The position numbers and the translations under genes are program-made. The notes under the pieces were generated by a model. It worked only from the letters and a program-made list of their open reading frames with translations, ran no database searches and was not told where the DNA came from. Of a DNA stretch of 64,000 nucleotides, positions 45,339 through 54,989 are shown one piece after another. The stretch spans positions 1 to 64,000 of the forward strand of contig JAJFKP010000057.1 in NCBI GenBank assembly GCA_021773135.1. The letters are read 5' to 3'. How positions within the stretch are numbered: position 1 is the first letter of the stretch; every line of letters starts with the position of its first letter. This stretch comes from Woeseiaceae bacterium (lineage in GTDB: Bacteria; Pseudomonadota; Gammaproteobacteria; Steroidobacterales; Woeseiaceae).

Positions 45339-46007
45339 TCATGTTCGATTTTGCACTGCCGTGTAGAAAGGCTGGAATCGATTGACGACATCGCAAAAAA
45401 TGTCAGCAGTTATTTCGGCGTCATAAGCTGCCGAATGAGCCGAGCTTTCGTCCCACGTGAATCCAGCAGCCTGCACCGCGCGGGCCAAAACGGTCTGTCC
45501 GTAGGCAACGCCACACAGTGTTGCCGTGTCAAAGCTGCTGAACGGGTGAAAGGGATTGCGCTTGATCGCCGTTCTTACCACCGCCTCGTTTAAGAATCCC
45601 AGATCGAACGCGGAGTTATGGCCAACAAGAATTGCTCGGCTGCAACCCGCTTCCTTTACTGCTCTCCTGACTTCACTGAATACTTTCTTCAGCGCCTCGC
45701 CTTCATCGATCGCCGGGCGCAGCGGATGATCCGGGTCAATGCCGTTCACCGCCAGGGATGCTGGCTCCATGTTGGCGCCTGCAAACGGTTTGACGTGATA
45801 CCGGACAGTGTGGCCGCGAGTCAAAGTGCCATCTTCGTGCGTCTCGACCATGACCGCCGCAATCTCGAGCAGCGCATCGGTCTTGCAATTGAAACCGCCG
45901 GTTTCCACATCGACCACAACAGGCAGGAAACCACGGAATCGCTGCGAAATTTCAGCAGGGTGGGTCACTTCGATGGAGCGCTCAGCCCTGTCCGGCCAGG
46001 CCGACAA
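45339..46007 (-). CDS. rnt: ribonuclease T
   Basis: 222-residue DEDD-type 3'-5' exoribonuclease that trims tRNA and other stable RNA 3' ends. DEDDh motifs: VVDVETGGF (Exo I), [12 protein letters not shown] (Exo II), and [11 protein letters not shown] (Exo III, with catalytic His). [16 protein letters not shown] is typical of RNase T. It overlaps the end of the M17 aminopeptidase gene by 26 bases, so the pair is probably co-transcribed. Confidence 0.95.
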   Translation of the reverse strand: MSAWPDRAERSIEVTHPAEISQRFRGFLPVVVDVETGGFNCKTDALLEIAAVMVETHEDGTLTRGHTVRYHVKPFAGANMEPASLAVNGIDPDHPLRPAIDEGEALKKVFSEVRRAVKEAGCSRAILVGHNSAFDLGFLNEAVVRTAIKRNPFHPFSSFDTATLCGVAYGQTVLARAVQAAGFTWDESSAHSAAYDAEITADIFCDVVNRFQPFYTAVQNRT

Positions 46008-47505
46008 TGTTCTTGTCGATGAGCAGATTCATCGTCAAGCGCACGCCGAATCCAGTGATCTCCGTTGGCACCGGCCCAAGACCACCCTTGCGCGTACAGG
46101 CACTCAGATCGACATGCACCCAGGTACAATCGTCGTCCACAAATTCTCCAAGAAAACTAGCTGCGAGTATATGGTCCCCGGGGGCACCCGGCGAGCATTG
46201 CATCAGGTCGGCAGTGTTACTTTTCAGGTCATCGAGAAACTCTTTCCCGATAGGGAATGGCCAGACCCGTTCGCCACTATCCCGACCAGACTTCTTGAGG
46301 ACCGGATGCAAATCCGGCTTGTTTGTAAATACGCCGCTGTAACGTGTCGTAACGGCGCTGACACAGGCTCCGGTCAAGGTTGCATAATCGATGATGACTG
46401 CCGGAGAATCCTTGCACGCCAGTGACAGGGTATCGGCAAGCACCATGCGACCTTCTGCGTCCGTGTGAATGGTTTGAATAGTCTTGCCGTTCAGCGCTGT
46501 AACAACGTCCTGCGACTTGTAGGCGGAAGGACCAGTTCTGTTCTCGGTAATGGCAAGCCAGCAGTCTACGGGCTGCTGCAACTGAAGCTGCGATATCGTC
46601 AGCAGCGTGCCAACCGCGACGGCGCTGCCACCCATATCGATATGCATGTCGAGCATCGATGTAAACGGCTTGAGATTTGTGCCGCCCGTGTCAAATATTA
46701 TTCCCTTGCCAACCAGGGTCAGATCGGGGCTCGCGGATTTGTTACCGGGCCTGTAGCGGAGGCGCACGATCGAGGCGCTTTTGTCCGCATTTCCCTGGGC
46801 AACTGCAAGGAACGCCCCCGCGCCCATTTGCCGCAGTGCGTCGACGCCATATTTCTTGAACTGCCAACCGTTTTGCGCTGCCAGTCCTTTAAGAAAAGTA
46901 GCGAAGTTCGCGGCGTCCAGTTTGTTGGGCGGAAGTGCGGTAAGCCAGCGCGCCATAGCATTACCCGCCGCTTCAGCGGAAACTCGGGACAAGTCTATTT
47001 TACTGTCCAGTCCGAGAATTCTGATTGCCTTTATCGGCGCTGGCGTTTGCTTCGCTTTGAAACTCGGCATCACGAACGCGGCTGCGAGCGCGGCGGCAGC
47101 CATGTGCCGCACCAGGCGTTGCTCCGCATCTGCATCGAAACCAGCCACCCAGATGCCGACGGTGCCCGGCTTTGCGGTTGTTGCGGCGGCAACCATCTTG
47201 CGGGCAAAGGTCTGCAAATCAAATTCGCTGTCCCGGCTATCTGCCTTGCCTGCGTGTAGTGCAGATTGGCGTTTGTTGCCAAGGCGAGTCGAGATGGCCG
47301 GCAGGGCATCGGCATTGCTGCGTCGCAGCAGGGCCTGCAACCTGCTGCCTTGCGGTATCTTTCGCCACAGCGCCGTGGGAATTCGGCCAGGTAGTATCAA
47401 AAGCAACTGATCGATGCCGGCGAGAGAACGCGCGTCCGGGCGCCCTGTGGCCTGCGATATTTTAGGTGTCGGGTTCGAGCTGTATTTTTCGAGGAGACTT
47501 TGCAT
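45982..47505 (-). CDS. M17 leucyl aminopeptidase family protein
   Basis: 507 residues from the ATG opening [12 protein letters not shown], preceded by AGGTTAG; a start 20 codons upstream is less likely. It is a cytosolic, two-metal (Zn/Mn) aminopeptidase. Conserved elements: [17 protein letters not shown] (metal and catalytic lysine), [11 protein letters not shown], and [12 protein letters not shown], a variant of the NTDAEGRL signature. The N-terminal half is divergent from PepA. It would finish peptide degradation after the exported peptidases. Confidence 0.92.
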   Translation of the reverse strand: MQSLLEKYSSNPTPKISQATGRPDARSLAGIDQLLLILPGRIPTALWRKIPQGSRLQALLRRSNADALPAISTRLGNKRQSALHAGKADSRDSEFDLQTFARKMVAAATTAKPGTVGIWVAGFDADAEQRLVRHMAAAALAAAFVMPSFKAKQTPAPIKAIRILGLDSKIDLSRVSAEAAGNAMARWLTALPPNKLDAANFATFLKGLAAQNGWQFKKYGVDALRQMGAGAFLAVAQGNADKSASIVRLRYRPGNKSASPDLTLVGKGIIFDTGGTNLKPFTSMLDMHIDMGGSAVAVGTLLTISQLQLQQPVDCWLAITENRTGPSAYKSQDVVTALNGKTIQTIHTDAEGRMVLADTLSLACKDSPAVIIDYATLTGACVSAVTTRYSGVFTNKPDLHPVLKKSGRDSGERVWPFPIGKEFLDDLKSNTADLMQCSPGAPGDHILAASFLGEFVDDDCTWVHVDLSACTRKGGLGPVPTEITGFGVRLTMNLLIDKNIVGLAGQG

Positions 47506-47674
47506 CTCAGTGCTAACCTTTTTTAGCCCGCTTGAGCCATAATACGCGGTATCAGAAAAATGCAATCCGGGCAGGTACCCGGATTCGATCGAGCGGTGAT
47601 CCTAGCAGGACACCTGACCGAATTCACGCCGTTAATCCCTGTAAGTTTCGGGACGGCATGTTTGTGGACAAACT

Positions 47675-50350
47675 ATGAGCGACCATATGAGCGAGCCCGG
47701 CAGATTTGACGACATTGACCCTACAGAGACCCGCGAATGGCTGGAGTCGATCGATTCAGTCCTGGGCGCACATGGCCCTGAGCGTGCGCATTACCTGTTG
47801 AACCAGATGATCGACTTCGCGCGACGGTCAGGCGCGTACCTCCCTTATACACCTAACACTGCCTACCTGAATACGATTCCAACAGGTCTTCAGCCGGAGT
47901 ACCCTGGCGATCGTTCGATCGAACGAAGAATCGAGGCGTATATTCGCTGGAACGCAATGGCGATGGTCGTACACGCGAATCGGAAGAGTTCCGAATACGG
48001 CGGCCACATTTCCAGCTATGCATCGTCGGCCACGCTCTATGAAGTTGGCTTCAATCACTTCTGGCGAGCACCGTCAGATACCCATGGCGGCGACATGGTT
48101 TTTATCCAGGGCCACTCCGCGCCGGGTATCTATTCCCGCGCCTACCTGGAAGGACGACTCAATGAAGGTCAGCTGAACCGGTTTCGCCAGGAGGTAGGCG
48201 GTGACGGCCTGTGCTCTTATCCGCATCCGTGGTTGATGCCGGAATTCTGGCAATTTCCTACCGTTTCGATGGGGCTTGGTCCAATGATGGCCCTGTACCA
48301 GGCGCGCTTTATGCGTTATCTCGAAAACCGCGAAATGATTCCGCGCAGTGATCGCAAGGTGTGGTGTTTTCTCGGTGACGGCGAAATGGATGAACCGGAG
48401 TCGATGGGTGCCATCACGATGGCCGTGCGCGAAGGCCTGGATAACCTGGTTTTTGTCGTGAACTGTAATCTGCAACGACTGGACGGACCGGTTCGTGGCA
48501 ATGGCAAGATTATTCAGGAACTGGAAGCGGCCTTTCGTGGCGCCGGCTGGCACGTGTTGAAAGTTATCTGGGGTTCCCGCTGGGACCCACTGCTTGCAAA
48601 AGATCATCAAGGCCTGCTCAAACGAGTAATGGAAGAGTGCGTCGACGGTGAATACCAGAATTTCAAAGCCAAAGGCGGCGCATACGTGCGGGAGAATTTT
48701 TTCGGCAAATACCCGGAAACCGCCGCGATGGTTGCGAACATGTCGGATGATGAAATCTGGCGGCTCAATCGCGGCGGCCACGACTCGCGCAAGGTATACG
48801 CGGCTTACGAGAATGCGGCGAACCACAAAGGACAGCCTTCTATAATCCTTGCCAAGACGGTCAAAGGATTCGGCATGGGCGCAGCAGGCGAAGGGCAAAA
48901 CGTGGCGCACCAGCAGAAGAAGCTTGATGTTGACGCGCTAATGAAATTTCGTGATCGTTTTAATATTCCTGTCGCGGACAAGGATATCGAGGACATTCCC
49001 TACTGTAAGCCTGATGCCAGCAGTGTTGAAATGGAATATCTACATGAGCGTCGCCAGAGTCTTGGTGGCTACCTGCCGACGCGACGCACAAAATCAGAGT
49101 CACTGCCAATCCCGTCTCTGGAGGTTTTCAAAACGCAGCTTGAGGGCACCGGCGAGCGCGAGGCCTCGACTACTATGGCCTTCGTACGCATTCTTACAAC
49201 GCTGCTGCGGGACAAACAGATCGGCAAGAACATTGTGCCAATAGTGCCCGACGAAGCGCGCACATTTGGCATGGAGGGCATGTTTCGGCAGGTTGGTATT
49301 TACTCATCGAAAGGGCAGCTGTACACACCACAGGATGCCGACCAGCTCATGTACTATCGAGAGGACAAGAAAGGACAGATTCTCGAAGAAGGCATCAATG
49401 AGGCCGGCGCGTTCTGTTCGTGGCTGGCTGCCGGCACTTCCTACAGCAATCACAATGTTCAGACCATACCCTTTTATATCTACTATTCGATGTTTGGTTT
49501 CCAGCGCATCGGCGATTTCGTCTGGGCGGGGGGCGATCAGCAGTCTCGGGGCTTCATGATCGGCGGCACCGCGGGGCGAACGACCCTTGCCGGAGAGGGT
49601 CTGCAGCATCAGGATGGGCACAGCCTGGTCGCTGCCTCAACTGTTCCGAACTGTGTTTCCTACGATCCAACCTATGCTTATGAGTTGGCCGTCATTATCC
49701 AGGATGGTTTGCGGCGCATGATCGGTGATCAGGAAAACGTTTTCTACTACATCACCTGCATGAATGAGAATTACGTGCATCCGCAAATGCCCAGTGGCGT
49801 TGAAGACGGCATTCTTAAAGGAATGTATCTGTTACAGGTTGGCGGCCAGGGCAAGATCAGGGTGCAGTTGATGGGGTCGGGCACGATCTTGCGGGAAGTG
49901 CTTGCTGCGGCCGAGCTGCTCGCAAACGATTTCGGTATTCCCTCGGATGTGTGGTCGGTTACCAGTTTCAATGAATTGCGGCGCGAAGCGCTGGCCGTCG
50001 AACGCTGGAATCAGCTGCATCCGGAAAGCGATGCACGCAAGAGCTATGTCGAATCTTGCCTCGGTGACAGGGAAGGCCCGTACGTAGCCGCTACCGACTA
50101 TATGAAAATAGTGCCCGACCAGATTCAGAGGTGGGTTCCCGGGCAATTCGTCAGTCTTGGCACCGACGGGTACGGCCGCAGTGATGGACGTGACGCGCTG
50201 CGCCAGTTTTTCGAAGTTGACGAGCGCTACATCGCCGTGACGGCTTTGAAAGCGCTTGCGGATGACGGCAAAATCGATCAAAAGACCGTCGCTGCAGCAA
50301 TCAAGAAATATGACATCGATCCCGAAAAGCCCGACCCGGTGACGCTCTGA
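47675..50350 (+). CDS. aceE: pyruvate dehydrogenase E1 component (homodimeric)
   Basis: 891 residues, the size of gammaproteobacterial AceE. It decarboxylates pyruvate with thiamine diphosphate and acetylates the lipoyl group of E2. The ThDP motif runs GDGEMDEPESMGAITMA...VNCNLQRLDGPVRGN. RRSGAYLPY...TAYLNTIP near the N-terminus is typical of AceE. First gene of aceE-aceF-lpd. I found no PdhR-like operator in the 169-bp upstream gap. Confidence 0.97.
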   Translation: MSDHMSEPGRFDDIDPTETREWLESIDSVLGAHGPERAHYLLNQMIDFARRSGAYLPYTPNTAYLNTIPTGLQPEYPGDRSIERRIEAYIRWNAMAMVVHANRKSSEYGGHISSYASSATLYEVGFNHFWRAPSDTHGGDMVFIQGHSAPGIYSRAYLEGRLNEGQLNRFRQEVGGDGLCSYPHPWLMPEFWQFPTVSMGLGPMMALYQARFMRYLENREMIPRSDRKVWCFLGDGEMDEPESMGAITMAVREGLDNLVFVVNCNLQRLDGPVRGNGKIIQELEAAFRGAGWHVLKVIWGSRWDPLLAKDHQGLLKRVMEECVDGEYQNFKAKGGAYVRENFFGKYPETAAMVANMSDDEIWRLNRGGHDSRKVYAAYENAANHKGQPSIILAKTVKGFGMGAAGEGQNVAHQQKKLDVDALMKFRDRFNIPVADKDIEDIPYCKPDASSVEMEYLHERRQSLGGYLPTRRTKSESLPIPSLEVFKTQLEGTGEREASTTMAFVRILTTLLRDKQIGKNIVPIVPDEARTFGMEGMFRQVGIYSSKGQLYTPQDADQLMYYREDKKGQILEEGINEAGAFCSWLAAGTSYSNHNVQTIPFYIYYSMFGFQRIGDFVWAGGDQQSRGFMIGGTAGRTTLAGEGLQHQDGHSLVAASTVPNCVSYDPTYAYELAVIIQDGLRRMIGDQENVFYYITCMNENYVHPQMPSGVEDGILKGMYLLQVGGQGKIRVQLMGSGTILREVLAAAELLANDFGIPSDVWSVTSFNELRREALAVERWNQLHPESDARKSYVESCLGDREGPYVAATDYMKIVPDQIQRWVPGQFVSLGTDGYGRSDGRDALRQFFEVDERYIAVTALKALADDGKIDQKTVAAAIKKYDIDPEKPDPVTL

Positions 50351-51999
50351 TGGCAGAAATTATTGATATTGTCGTGCCGGATCTTGGCGAGTTTGAAAAC
50401 GTCGAGGTCATCGAAATTCTGGTTGCCGCCGGAGACGATGTTTCTCGCGAAGACGGTCTGCTTACACTTGAGACAGACAAAGCGACAATGGACGTGCCGG
50501 CACCCAACAAAGGGCAGATCGGAGAAATAACGGTTGCCGTCGGCGATACCGTGTCGTCAGGTGATGTTATTGGAACGATGACGATTGAGGTAGGCGATAC
50601 GGTCGTAGTGTCGCCGGCAATCAATGCCGATCTGCTCAAAGGCGACACTACCGTTGTGGCAACACCTCAGCCGGTCGATGGCGGCCAAACGACTATCAAG
50701 GTGCCGGACCTCGGCGACTTCGACGCGGTTGACGTCATCGAAGTGCATGTTGCAAAGGGCGATAAAATTGGCATGGACGATGCGCTGATAACGCTCGAGA
50801 CGGACAAGGCGGCCATGGATGTGCCCTCGACAGCGGCAGGGACGGTTGAGTCGGTGCTGGTCGCTGTCGGCGACCAGGTTGCAAAAGGAACGCCGGTCGT
50901 CGTGGTGAATGCAGAGGCGATCGCGGGGCGTGCGGCGGAAACCATAACTGAGCGTGCGGCATTAGAACCTGAGCCCGAGAAACCTGCCGTAGCTGAATCA
51001 ATTTCAGCGACACAATCGCCGACGAGAGTGCAGCAGGCACCAGCGGTTGCCGAGGCGTCCGGTTCATTGCCACCTATTGACGAAGCCGGGTTTTCCCGGG
51101 CGCACGCGAGCCCGTCAGTACGCAAACTGGCTCGCGAGCTTGGCGTCGATCTGGCCCGGGTCAAAGGGTCGGGGCAAAAAAACCGGATACTCCACGATGA
51201 CGTTAAAGCATTCGTCAAAGCGGTCCTCAGCGGCGGCGCGGCCGCTCCCGGAACGTCGTTGCCGAAAGTGCCGGCAGTCGATTTTGCGAAATTCGGCGAA
51301 GTCAGTTCGCAACCCCTGACCCGTATTCAAAAGATATCCGGGCCGAGATTGCAGGCAAGCTGGATCAACCTGCCGCACGTTACTCAGCATGATCTGGCTG
51401 ACATCACCGAGCTTGAAGCACGGCGCCAGAAACTAAAAGGACCAGCAAAGGAAAAAGGAATCGGACTGACGCCGCTCGCATTTATCCTGAAAGCATGTAT
51501 CGCGGCGCTGAAAGAATTTCCCAAAGTAAATGCGTCTCTGTCGGAAAACGGCGATGAGCTGGTTTATAAACACTATTACCATCTCGGCTTCGCGGCGGAC
51601 ACGGAGAACGGCCTGATGGTGCCGGTAATTCGAGATGCGGACAGACTTGATGTCTACGAGATAGCGGCAGAACTCGGGACGTTGTCTGCGAATGCCCGCG
51701 ACGGAAAACTTAAAGGGACCCAGTTGCAGGGGGCCAGTTTCACGATTTCCAGCCTGGGTGGAATCGGTGGAACTGCATTTACACCAATTGTAAATGCTCC
51801 GGAAGTGGCAATTCTTGGCGTGTCGCGCTCGACAATGCAACCCGTCTGGAACGGTTCGGAGTTTGAACCCCGGCTGATGTTGCCCGTCTCGTTCTCCTAC
51901 GATCATCGCGTGATTGATGGCGCTTACGCCGTTCGGTTTACCACGTTCCTGTGCCAGCAGCTGGCCAACGTAGACGAACTGCTGGCGGCGACACCCTAA
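50350..51999 (+). CDS. aceF: dihydrolipoyllysine acetyltransferase (PDH E2)
   Basis: 549 residues. Two lipoyl domains, with lipoylated lysines K44 and K153 in ETDKATMDVP and ETDKAAMDVP, an Ala/Pro/Glu-rich linker, a peripheral-subunit-binding domain (about 253-290, ASPSVRKLARELGVDLARVKGSG) and a catalytic domain (about 320-549) ending in the acyltransferase motif YDHRVIDGAYAVRF. The ATG overlaps the aceE stop by one base. Confidence 0.97.
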   Translation: MAEIIDIVVPDLGEFENVEVIEILVAAGDDVSREDGLLTLETDKATMDVPAPNKGQIGEITVAVGDTVSSGDVIGTMTIEVGDTVVVSPAINADLLKGDTTVVATPQPVDGGQTTIKVPDLGDFDAVDVIEVHVAKGDKIGMDDALITLETDKAAMDVPSTAAGTVESVLVAVGDQVAKGTPVVVVNAEAIAGRAAETITERAALEPEPEKPAVAESISATQSPTRVQQAPAVAEASGSLPPIDEAGFSRAHASPSVRKLARELGVDLARVKGSGQKNRILHDDVKAFVKAVLSGGAAAPGTSLPKVPAVDFAKFGEVSSQPLTRIQKISGPRLQASWINLPHVTQHDLADITELEARRQKLKGPAKEKGIGLTPLAFILKACIAALKEFPKVNASLSENGDELVYKHYYHLGFAADTENGLMVPVIRDADRLDVYEIAAELGTLSANARDGKLKGTQLQGASFTISSLGGIGGTAFTPIVNAPEVAILGVSRSTMQPVWNGSEFEPRLMLPVSFSYDHRVIDGAYAVRFTTFLCQQLANVDELLAATP

Positions 52000-53750
52000 T
52001 GGCAAAACAACAAAAGCTGGTTGTTCCGGACCTTGGCGATTTCGAGGATGTGGAAGTTATTGAGGTGCTCGTTGCAGTCGGTGATTCTGTCGCTGTGGAG
52101 GACTCCCTGGTCACGCTGGAAACGGACAAAGCAACGATGGACATTCCCGCATCACATGCGGGCGTAGTGACAGAGATCGCTGTAGCGGTTGGGAACAAGG
52201 TTAACGCCGGCGATACCGTGGCGAGCATCGATGCTACCGATACTGACGAGCAGCCAGACAGGACGGTTGTTATATCGCCGGACGAGCAAAAGGAGATCCT
52301 CGAAGCCGCGTCGAAGGATCGCGTTTCAGTACCGACACCTTCCGGTAACACGACCCATCATGCTGACCTGGTTGTCATCGGTGCGGGTCCCGGCGGCTAT
52401 ACCGCGGCATTCCGGGCAGCAGATCTCGGCCTCAAGGTAATCCTTCTGGAGCGCTGGCCAATGCTTGGCGGCGTGTGTTTGAACGTTGGATGCATTCCCT
52501 CCAAAGCGCTTTTGCATGTGGCTAACGTCATCGAGGAGGCTGCGTCGATGTCCGCTCACGGCGTCAAATTCGGTGCACCCGAAATCGATTCCGGCGCGCT
52601 TAGAGAGTGGAAAAACAAGGTAGTCGAACGACTGACGGGCGGACTTACACAACTCGCTAAGCAGCGCAAAGTTCAGGTAATTCACGCCGCGGCTAAATTC
52701 TCATCGCCAAAGTCCCTCAAATTGGACAATGGCGAGACCGTTGGTTTTGACAAATGCATCATTGCGGCAGGTTCGGAGCCCGCGATGTTGCCGGGTTTGC
52801 CGGACGATCCGCGCATCGTTGACTCCACCGGTGCATTGGAACTTGATCCGGTGCCTGACAACATGCTGGTTGTAGGTGGTGGCATCATTGGCCTGGAAAT
52901 GGCCTGTGTTTACAGCGCGTTGGGCAGCCGCGTCAGTGTCGTTGAGTTAACCGATCAGTTGATGCCGGGCACCGATAAAGATCTGGTCAGGCCATTCAGA
53001 AAGATTGTGGACAAGCGCTACGAGAAAATCATGCTGGGCACGAAAGTGGCGAAGATCCAGGCGGCGAAGAACGGCATCGAGGTATTGTTCGAGGGCAAGG
53101 ACGGAAACTCAACAGAGACTTTTGACAAGGTGCTGGTATCAATCGGTCGCCGTGCTAACGGCGATAAGCTGGACGCAGAAAAGGCAGGTGTGAAGGTTGA
53201 TCAGCGCGGCATTATTGCTGTGAACAAACAGATGCAAACCAACGTCGAGCATATCTTCGCGATTGGCGATCTTGCAGGCGGACCTATGCTTGCTCACAAG
53301 GCAACACATGAGGCCAAAGTCGCTGCAGAGGTCGCCGCCGGGGAAAAAAGTGCATTCGATGCGCGGACAATACCGTCCGTTGCCTATACGGATCCGGAGA
53401 TCGCATGGGTTGGCTTGACGGAGACCGACGCAAAGGCAGACGGGATTGCCTACGAAAAATCGCAGATTCCGTGGGCCGCGAGCGGGCGCGCATTGTCGCT
53501 GGGACGAGATGAGGGATTCACGAAACTGTTGTTCGAGAAAGCCACCGGCCGGGTGCTGGGTGGCGGCATCGTAGGTCCCAATGCCGGTGATCTGATCGCG
53601 GAGGTCGGCCTTGCCGTAGAGATGGGGGCAGACGCAGCGGACTTAAGCCTGACGATCCACCCGCATCCGACGCTTTCCGAGACGATCGCATTCGCGGCAG
53701 AAGCATTCGAGGGCACGTTGACCGACCTGTATATGCCGAAAAAGCGCTGA
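51999..53750 (+). CDS. lpd: dihydrolipoamide dehydrogenase (E3) with N-terminal lipoyl domain
   Basis: 583 residues from the ATG at 51999, whose A is the last base of the aceF stop. A lipoyl domain (1-80; K44 in ETDKATMDIP) is fused to a flavoprotein disulfide reductase. FAD motif VVIGAGPGGYTAA, redox disulfide C160/C165 (GGVCLNVGCIPSK), NAD motif VVGGGIIGLEMA and the active-site HPHPTLSE. E3 reoxidises dihydrolipoamide with NAD. Together E2 and E3 supply three lipoyl domains. Lipoyl-E3 fusions occur in Neisseria and some other proteobacteria. Confidence 0.96.
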   Translation: MAKQQKLVVPDLGDFEDVEVIEVLVAVGDSVAVEDSLVTLETDKATMDIPASHAGVVTEIAVAVGNKVNAGDTVASIDATDTDEQPDRTVVISPDEQKEILEAASKDRVSVPTPSGNTTHHADLVVIGAGPGGYTAAFRAADLGLKVILLERWPMLGGVCLNVGCIPSKALLHVANVIEEAASMSAHGVKFGAPEIDSGALREWKNKVVERLTGGLTQLAKQRKVQVIHAAAKFSSPKSLKLDNGETVGFDKCIIAAGSEPAMLPGLPDDPRIVDSTGALELDPVPDNMLVVGGGIIGLEMACVYSALGSRVSVVELTDQLMPGTDKDLVRPFRKIVDKRYEKIMLGTKVAKIQAAKNGIEVLFEGKDGNSTETFDKVLVSIGRRANGDKLDAEKAGVKVDQRGIIAVNKQMQTNVEHIFAIGDLAGGPMLAHKATHEAKVAAEVAAGEKSAFDARTIPSVAYTDPEIAWVGLTETDAKADGIAYEKSQIPWAASGRALSLGRDEGFTKLLFEKATGRVLGGGIVGPNAGDLIAEVGLAVEMGADAADLSLTIHPHPTLSETIAFAAEAFEGTLTDLYMPKKR

Positions 53751-53756
53751 TTCCTG

Positions 53757-54896
53757 TTGCGTGCGGCAACTGAAGATATTCTTCTGGCGCTGGCTGAAAA
53801 TGCAGGTCGCGACTTCAGCTCAGCACAGAGCCTGCCGCCGGCAATTTATCACGATGCCGGAATTTACAACCTCGAACTGGAGCGGATATTCCGCCACGAG
53901 TGGATCTGTGTCGGGCGATGCGCGGAAATACCTGAGCCCGGTGATTATGTATGTCGTGACATTATAGATTCGCCCGTGTTTGCTATTCGGCAGCGCGATC
54001 AATCGGTCAAAGCATTCGCCAATATTTGCGCGCATCGTGCCGCACGTCTGCTCACGGAAAGCGGTAACACAAGCCGGATTAGCTGCCCGTACCATTCCTG
54101 GACATACGAAACCGACGGCCAGTTGATCGGCGCACCTTTCATGCAGGATACGCCTGGTTTCAGCGTCGGCGCACATCGGCTCAGGGAGCTCGCCTGTGAC
54201 TCCTGGCAGGGGTTTATCTATGTCAACCTGAATCCCGGCGCACAGTCTTTAAGCGCACGCCTGAAGGGGTTGTCAGAAATAGTTGGCGATTTTCGTATGC
54301 AGGACTATGTGCCCGTTTTTTCCCGGACAGAAGTCTGGGAAACAAACTGGAAGTGCCTGGTTGAAAATTTCATGGATGCCTACCATATTCACAGAGTGCA
54401 CAAGGATTCATTCGGCAAGCACGGCTCGTCTGAAGCACAGACTGAGCTCTTCGATGGGGAGGACTGTTATAGCTATCACTTCGTGCAGGAAGACGAAGCG
54501 CCCAAATCGGTTTATGCGCATCCGGACAACACTTGGCTTAGCGGCGACAATCGAAATCGCACTTACCTGATTAACGTTTTTCCGTCACACACCATTCAAT
54601 TGCAACCCGACATGCTGTGGTACCTGTCAATACTTCCACTGGGGACCGAGTGCGTGGAAATACGCTGGGCTGTATCCATTCCTGCGGAAATTCTGGACGC
54701 TGCGGAAGGGCGGGATAAGTGTGTTGAAGAAGTTATGAATTTGCTGCACCAGGTGAATAGCGAGGACAGGCCCGTCGTCGAAAGCGTCTGTCGAACGACG
54801 CGATCTCCTGAAGCAGCCCGGGGGCCATTAAGCGCTCTGGAGAAAAATGTCTGGCAATTCGGCCGCTATCTTGCGCGAATTCTGCCGGCCCACTAG
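53757..54896 (+). CDS. Rieske [2Fe-2S] ring-hydroxylating oxygenase alpha subunit-like protein
   Basis: 379 residues starting at TTG, six bases after the lpd stop; the start is uncertain as no good ribosome-binding site is seen. Rieske ligands C91/H93 (CAHRAA) and C110/H113 (CPYHSW). The mononuclear iron site is in ENFMDAYHIHRVH (D207 bridging, H210 and H215). This family hydroxylates aromatic rings or demethylates quaternary amines (choline monooxygenase, GbcA, carnitine oxygenase). No beta subunit, ferredoxin or reductase gene is next to it, so partners lie elsewhere. Its place at the end of the pyruvate dehydrogenase operon is unusual. Confidence 0.88.
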   Translation: MRAATEDILLALAENAGRDFSSAQSLPPAIYHDAGIYNLELERIFRHEWICVGRCAEIPEPGDYVCRDIIDSPVFAIRQRDQSVKAFANICAHRAARLLTESGNTSRISCPYHSWTYETDGQLIGAPFMQDTPGFSVGAHRLRELACDSWQGFIYVNLNPGAQSLSARLKGLSEIVGDFRMQDYVPVFSRTEVWETNWKCLVENFMDAYHIHRVHKDSFGKHGSSEAQTELFDGEDCYSYHFVQEDEAPKSVYAHPDNTWLSGDNRNRTYLINVFPSHTIQLQPDMLWYLSILPLGTECVEIRWAVSIPAEILDAAEGRDKCVEEVMNLLHQVNSEDRPVVESVCRTTRSPEAARGPLSALEKNVWQFGRYLARILPAH

Positions 54897-54989
54897 TCGC
54901 AGCCTCGCGCAGTTGCCATGGAGCTGCTCATCGATTTTCTGGATTTGCATGATCTCGTTCGCTGTGGGCACGCAGGCGCAGACGTCTGA

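Noticed and set aside
47506-47674. PdhR operator upstream of aceE
   Set aside because: No ATTGGTnnnACCAAT-like palindrome was found in the gap.
48074-48910. 278-codon open frame antisense to aceE
   Set aside because: aceE is unmistakable on the plus strand; the antisense product has no domain or ribosome-binding site.
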